From: Candidatus Bathyarchaeota archaeon
Lineage (GTDB): Archaea; Thermoproteota; Bathyarchaeia; Bathyarchaeales; Bathycorpusculaceae
NCBI GenBank assembly: GCA_030673805.1
Contig: DAOVIH010000052.1
Coordinates: forward strand, 1 to 7,451
Direction of reading: 5' to 3'
Length of the DNA stretch: 7,451 bases
Part shown: one piece after another, positions 6,046-7,451 of the stretch
Layout: the number at the start of each line of letters is the position of its first letter
Numbering within the stretch: the stretch's first letter is position 1
Notes under the pieces: model-generated
What the model was told of the DNA's origin: nothing
What the model saw: the letters and a program-made list of their open reading frames with translations, nothing else
Database searches by the model: none
Position numbers and translations under genes: made by a program

Positions 6046-7451
6046 ATGTTGGGGGGAATTAAACTCGGCAAAGTCTTGGTCACCTCAGCGTGGCCTTACA
6101 TCAATGTAACACCTCACCTAGGCAACCTAGTCGGTTCAGTTTTGTCCGCAGATGTAATCGCTCGATACTACCGGCTAAAAGGCGAAGATGTTCTGTTTGT
6201 TAGTGGCTCAGACGAACACGGAACGCCAATAGAAGTTGAGGCAATAAAGCAAGGAATCGCTCCCCAAGAACTTACCAACAGAAATCACAAAAAAGTTGTT
6301 GACTTGTTTGGGAAGTGGAACATTTCTTTTGACAATTACACTAGGACCGAAAACTCTGTCCACAAAGAGTTTGTGCAACAACACTTGATGAGAATCTATA
6401 GGAACGGACACATTTTCTCCAAGGAAACACAGATGCTCTACTGTGAACAAGATCAACGTTATTTGCCGGACAGATTTGTGGAAGGGCAGTGCCCTCACTG
6501 CGGATATGAAAGAGCCCGCGGAGATCAATGCGAACTGTGTGGACGTCTACTTGAAACAACTTTTCTAATCGAACCACACTGCACAATCTGCAAGAACACC
6601 CCAACTGTGAGAACAACAAAACACTGGTATATCGACCTGAAAAAATTCTCAACCGAGCTTTCCGAATTCATCATGAACAACAAACAACTCCCAATCAACG
6701 CCAAAAACTTCAGCCTTAAGTGGGTGGAAGAAGGTTTAAAGCCTAGGGCCGTGACCCGCGATGTCGAATGGGGCATACCTGCACCTTTTCCAGGAGCCGA
6801 AGGCAAGACCATCTACGTTTGGGTTGAAGCTGTACTGGGTTACGTTTCCGCAACAATCGAATACTGCAAACTAAAAGGGACTCCGGAGAAGTGGAAAGAA
6901 TTCTGGTTTAACAAATACGCTAAAACACTGTATTTTGTAGGGAAAGACAACATACCCTTCCACACAATAATTCTTCCAGCCCTTTTGCTTGCTTCAGGCC
7001 AAAAGTACAACCTGCCTTGGAATGTCTCGGTAACAGAATTCCTCCAATTTAAAGGAGAGAAAGCGTCAAAAAGCCAAAGGATCGGAATATGGATAGACGA
7101 AGCCCTTGAATTATTCCCCACTGACTACTGGCGGTTCTTCTTAATCGCCACCAGACCTGAAACCAAAGACACCAACTTCTCTTGGGACCTCTTCCTCGAA
7201 AAGATTAACTCAGATTTGAATGACACCTTTGGGAACTTTATTCATCGCACCTTAACTTTCATAAACTCTAGATTCCACAGCGAAATTCCTGCACCTGAAA
7301 AACTTGATGCTGAGGATGAGAAATTCCTTCAAATTTTGAAGGAAAAAGTTGAGATTATGGATAGAGAACTTCAGACTTTTAAGTTACAGTCAGCCGCAAA
7401 CAGTATGATTGGGATAAGCCGCTTGGGGAATCAGTATTTAAATGAAAAAGA
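6046..7451 (+). CDS. metG: Methionyl-tRNA synthetase, 3' end outside window
   Basis: The frame stays open for 468 codons from the ATG at 6046 to the right edge. This class I aminoacyl-tRNA synthetase charges tRNA-Met. The N-terminal Rossmann fold has TSAWPYIN (13-20) and the HIGH-equivalent HLGN (24-27). The connective domain has a zinc knuckle C149/C152/C162/C165 (CX2CX9CX2C, in CPHCGYERARGDQCELCG), plus a further C179/C182 pair from a second knuckle, as in archaeal forms. TRDVEWGIP (237-245), YVWVEA (257-262) and FVGKDNIPFH (297-306) are typical MetRS blocks. The KMSKS loop reads KASKS (339-343). The alpha-helical anticodon-binding domain begins near 385, with NDTFGNFIHR at 392-401. An in-frame GTG directly before the ATG is a possible alternative start; an upstream in-frame TAA at 6004 limits any extension. 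No ribosome site precedes the start; the GGGGGG at 6051-6056 is inside the gene. Whether a C-terminal tRNA-binding domain is attached cannot be seen. Confidence 0.96.
   Translation, partial: MLGGIKLGKVLVTSAWPYINVTPHLGNLVGSVLSADVIARYYRLKGEDVLFVSGSDEHGTPIEVEAIKQGIAPQELTNRNHKKVVDLFGKWNISFDNYTRTENSVHKEFVQQHLMRIYRNGHIFSKETQMLYCEQDQRYLPDRFVEGQCPHCGYERARGDQCELCGRLLETTFLIEPHCTICKNTPTVRTTKHWYIDLKKFSTELSEFIMNNKQLPINAKNFSLKWVEEGLKPRAVTRDVEWGIPAPFPGAEGKTIYVWVEAVLGYVSATIEYCKLKGTPEKWKEFWFNKYAKTLYFVGKDNIPFHTIILPALLLASGQKYNLPWNVSVTEFLQFKGEKASKSQRIGIWIDEALELFPTDYWRFFLIATRPETKDTNFSWDLFLEKINSDLNDTFGNFIHRTLTFINSRFHSEIPAPEKLDAEDEKFLQILKEKVEIMDRELQTFKLQSAANSMIGISRLGNQYLNEK

Noticed and set aside
6208..7121. Four minus-strand frames of 93-106 codons opposite metG
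   Set aside because: They are shadows of the metG frame, which has all MetRS motifs; the translations show no recognisable domain.
1..7451. Mobile element, CRISPR array, defence or other novel system
   Set aside because: I saw no transposase, integrase, spaced direct repeats, attachment-like repeats or unknown gene cluster; every substantial frame belongs to a known enzyme family.

Overview
The window looks archaeal and chromosomal, most likely from the Thermoproteota/TACK side (a Bathyarchaeia-like genome is a guess from general impression, not a tested placement). The reasons are: an archaeal-type medium-chain glucose dehydrogenase close to the Sulfolobus/Thermoplasma/Haloferax enzymes, a cytoplasmic GH15 glycosidase, a methionyl-tRNA synthetase with an archaeal-style double zinc-knuckle region, TATA-like elements in place of bacterial -35/-10 boxes, T-tract terminators, and TTG start use next to strong GGAG-type Shine-Dalgarno sites. 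Base composition and codon use look even throughout, and I saw no insertion sequence, CRISPR array, tRNA or rRNA.

Layout. Positions 1-229 (minus strand) hold the first 76 codons of a cyclase/kynurenine-formamidase-family metallohydrolase that runs off the left edge. A 72-bp divergent promoter region follows. All other genes are on the plus strand: a GH15 glucoamylase/trehalase-type glycosidase (302-2314); glucose 1-dehydrogenase 20 bp downstream (2335-3399, TTG start); a T-rich terminator and a TATA-like element; endonuclease IV (3530-4393); a flavin disulfide reductase usually labelled dihydrolipoyl dehydrogenase (4439-5875), 45 bp behind it; a 170-bp gap with a hairpin and a TATA-like element; and the first 468 codons of metG (from 6046, running off the right edge).

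How they fit. GH15 plus glucose dehydrogenase form a compact two-gene unit: one releases glucose from an intracellular alpha-glucan or trehalose, the other oxidises it to gluconolactone with NAD(P)+, the entry step of the archaeal Entner-Doudoroff routes. Endonuclease IV and the disulfide reductase are probably co-transcribed and could be a repair/redox pair. The disulfide reductase has Arg residues where lipoamide dehydrogenases carry the NAD-selecting acidic residue, and by eye it resembles mycothione reductase more than lipoamide dehydrogenase, so its label is questionable. metG is housekeeping. I found no convincing new multi-gene system. The most useful leads are the substrate of the disulfide reductase, the Asp-type zinc site of the glucose dehydrogenase, and the unsettled substrate of the GH15 enzyme.
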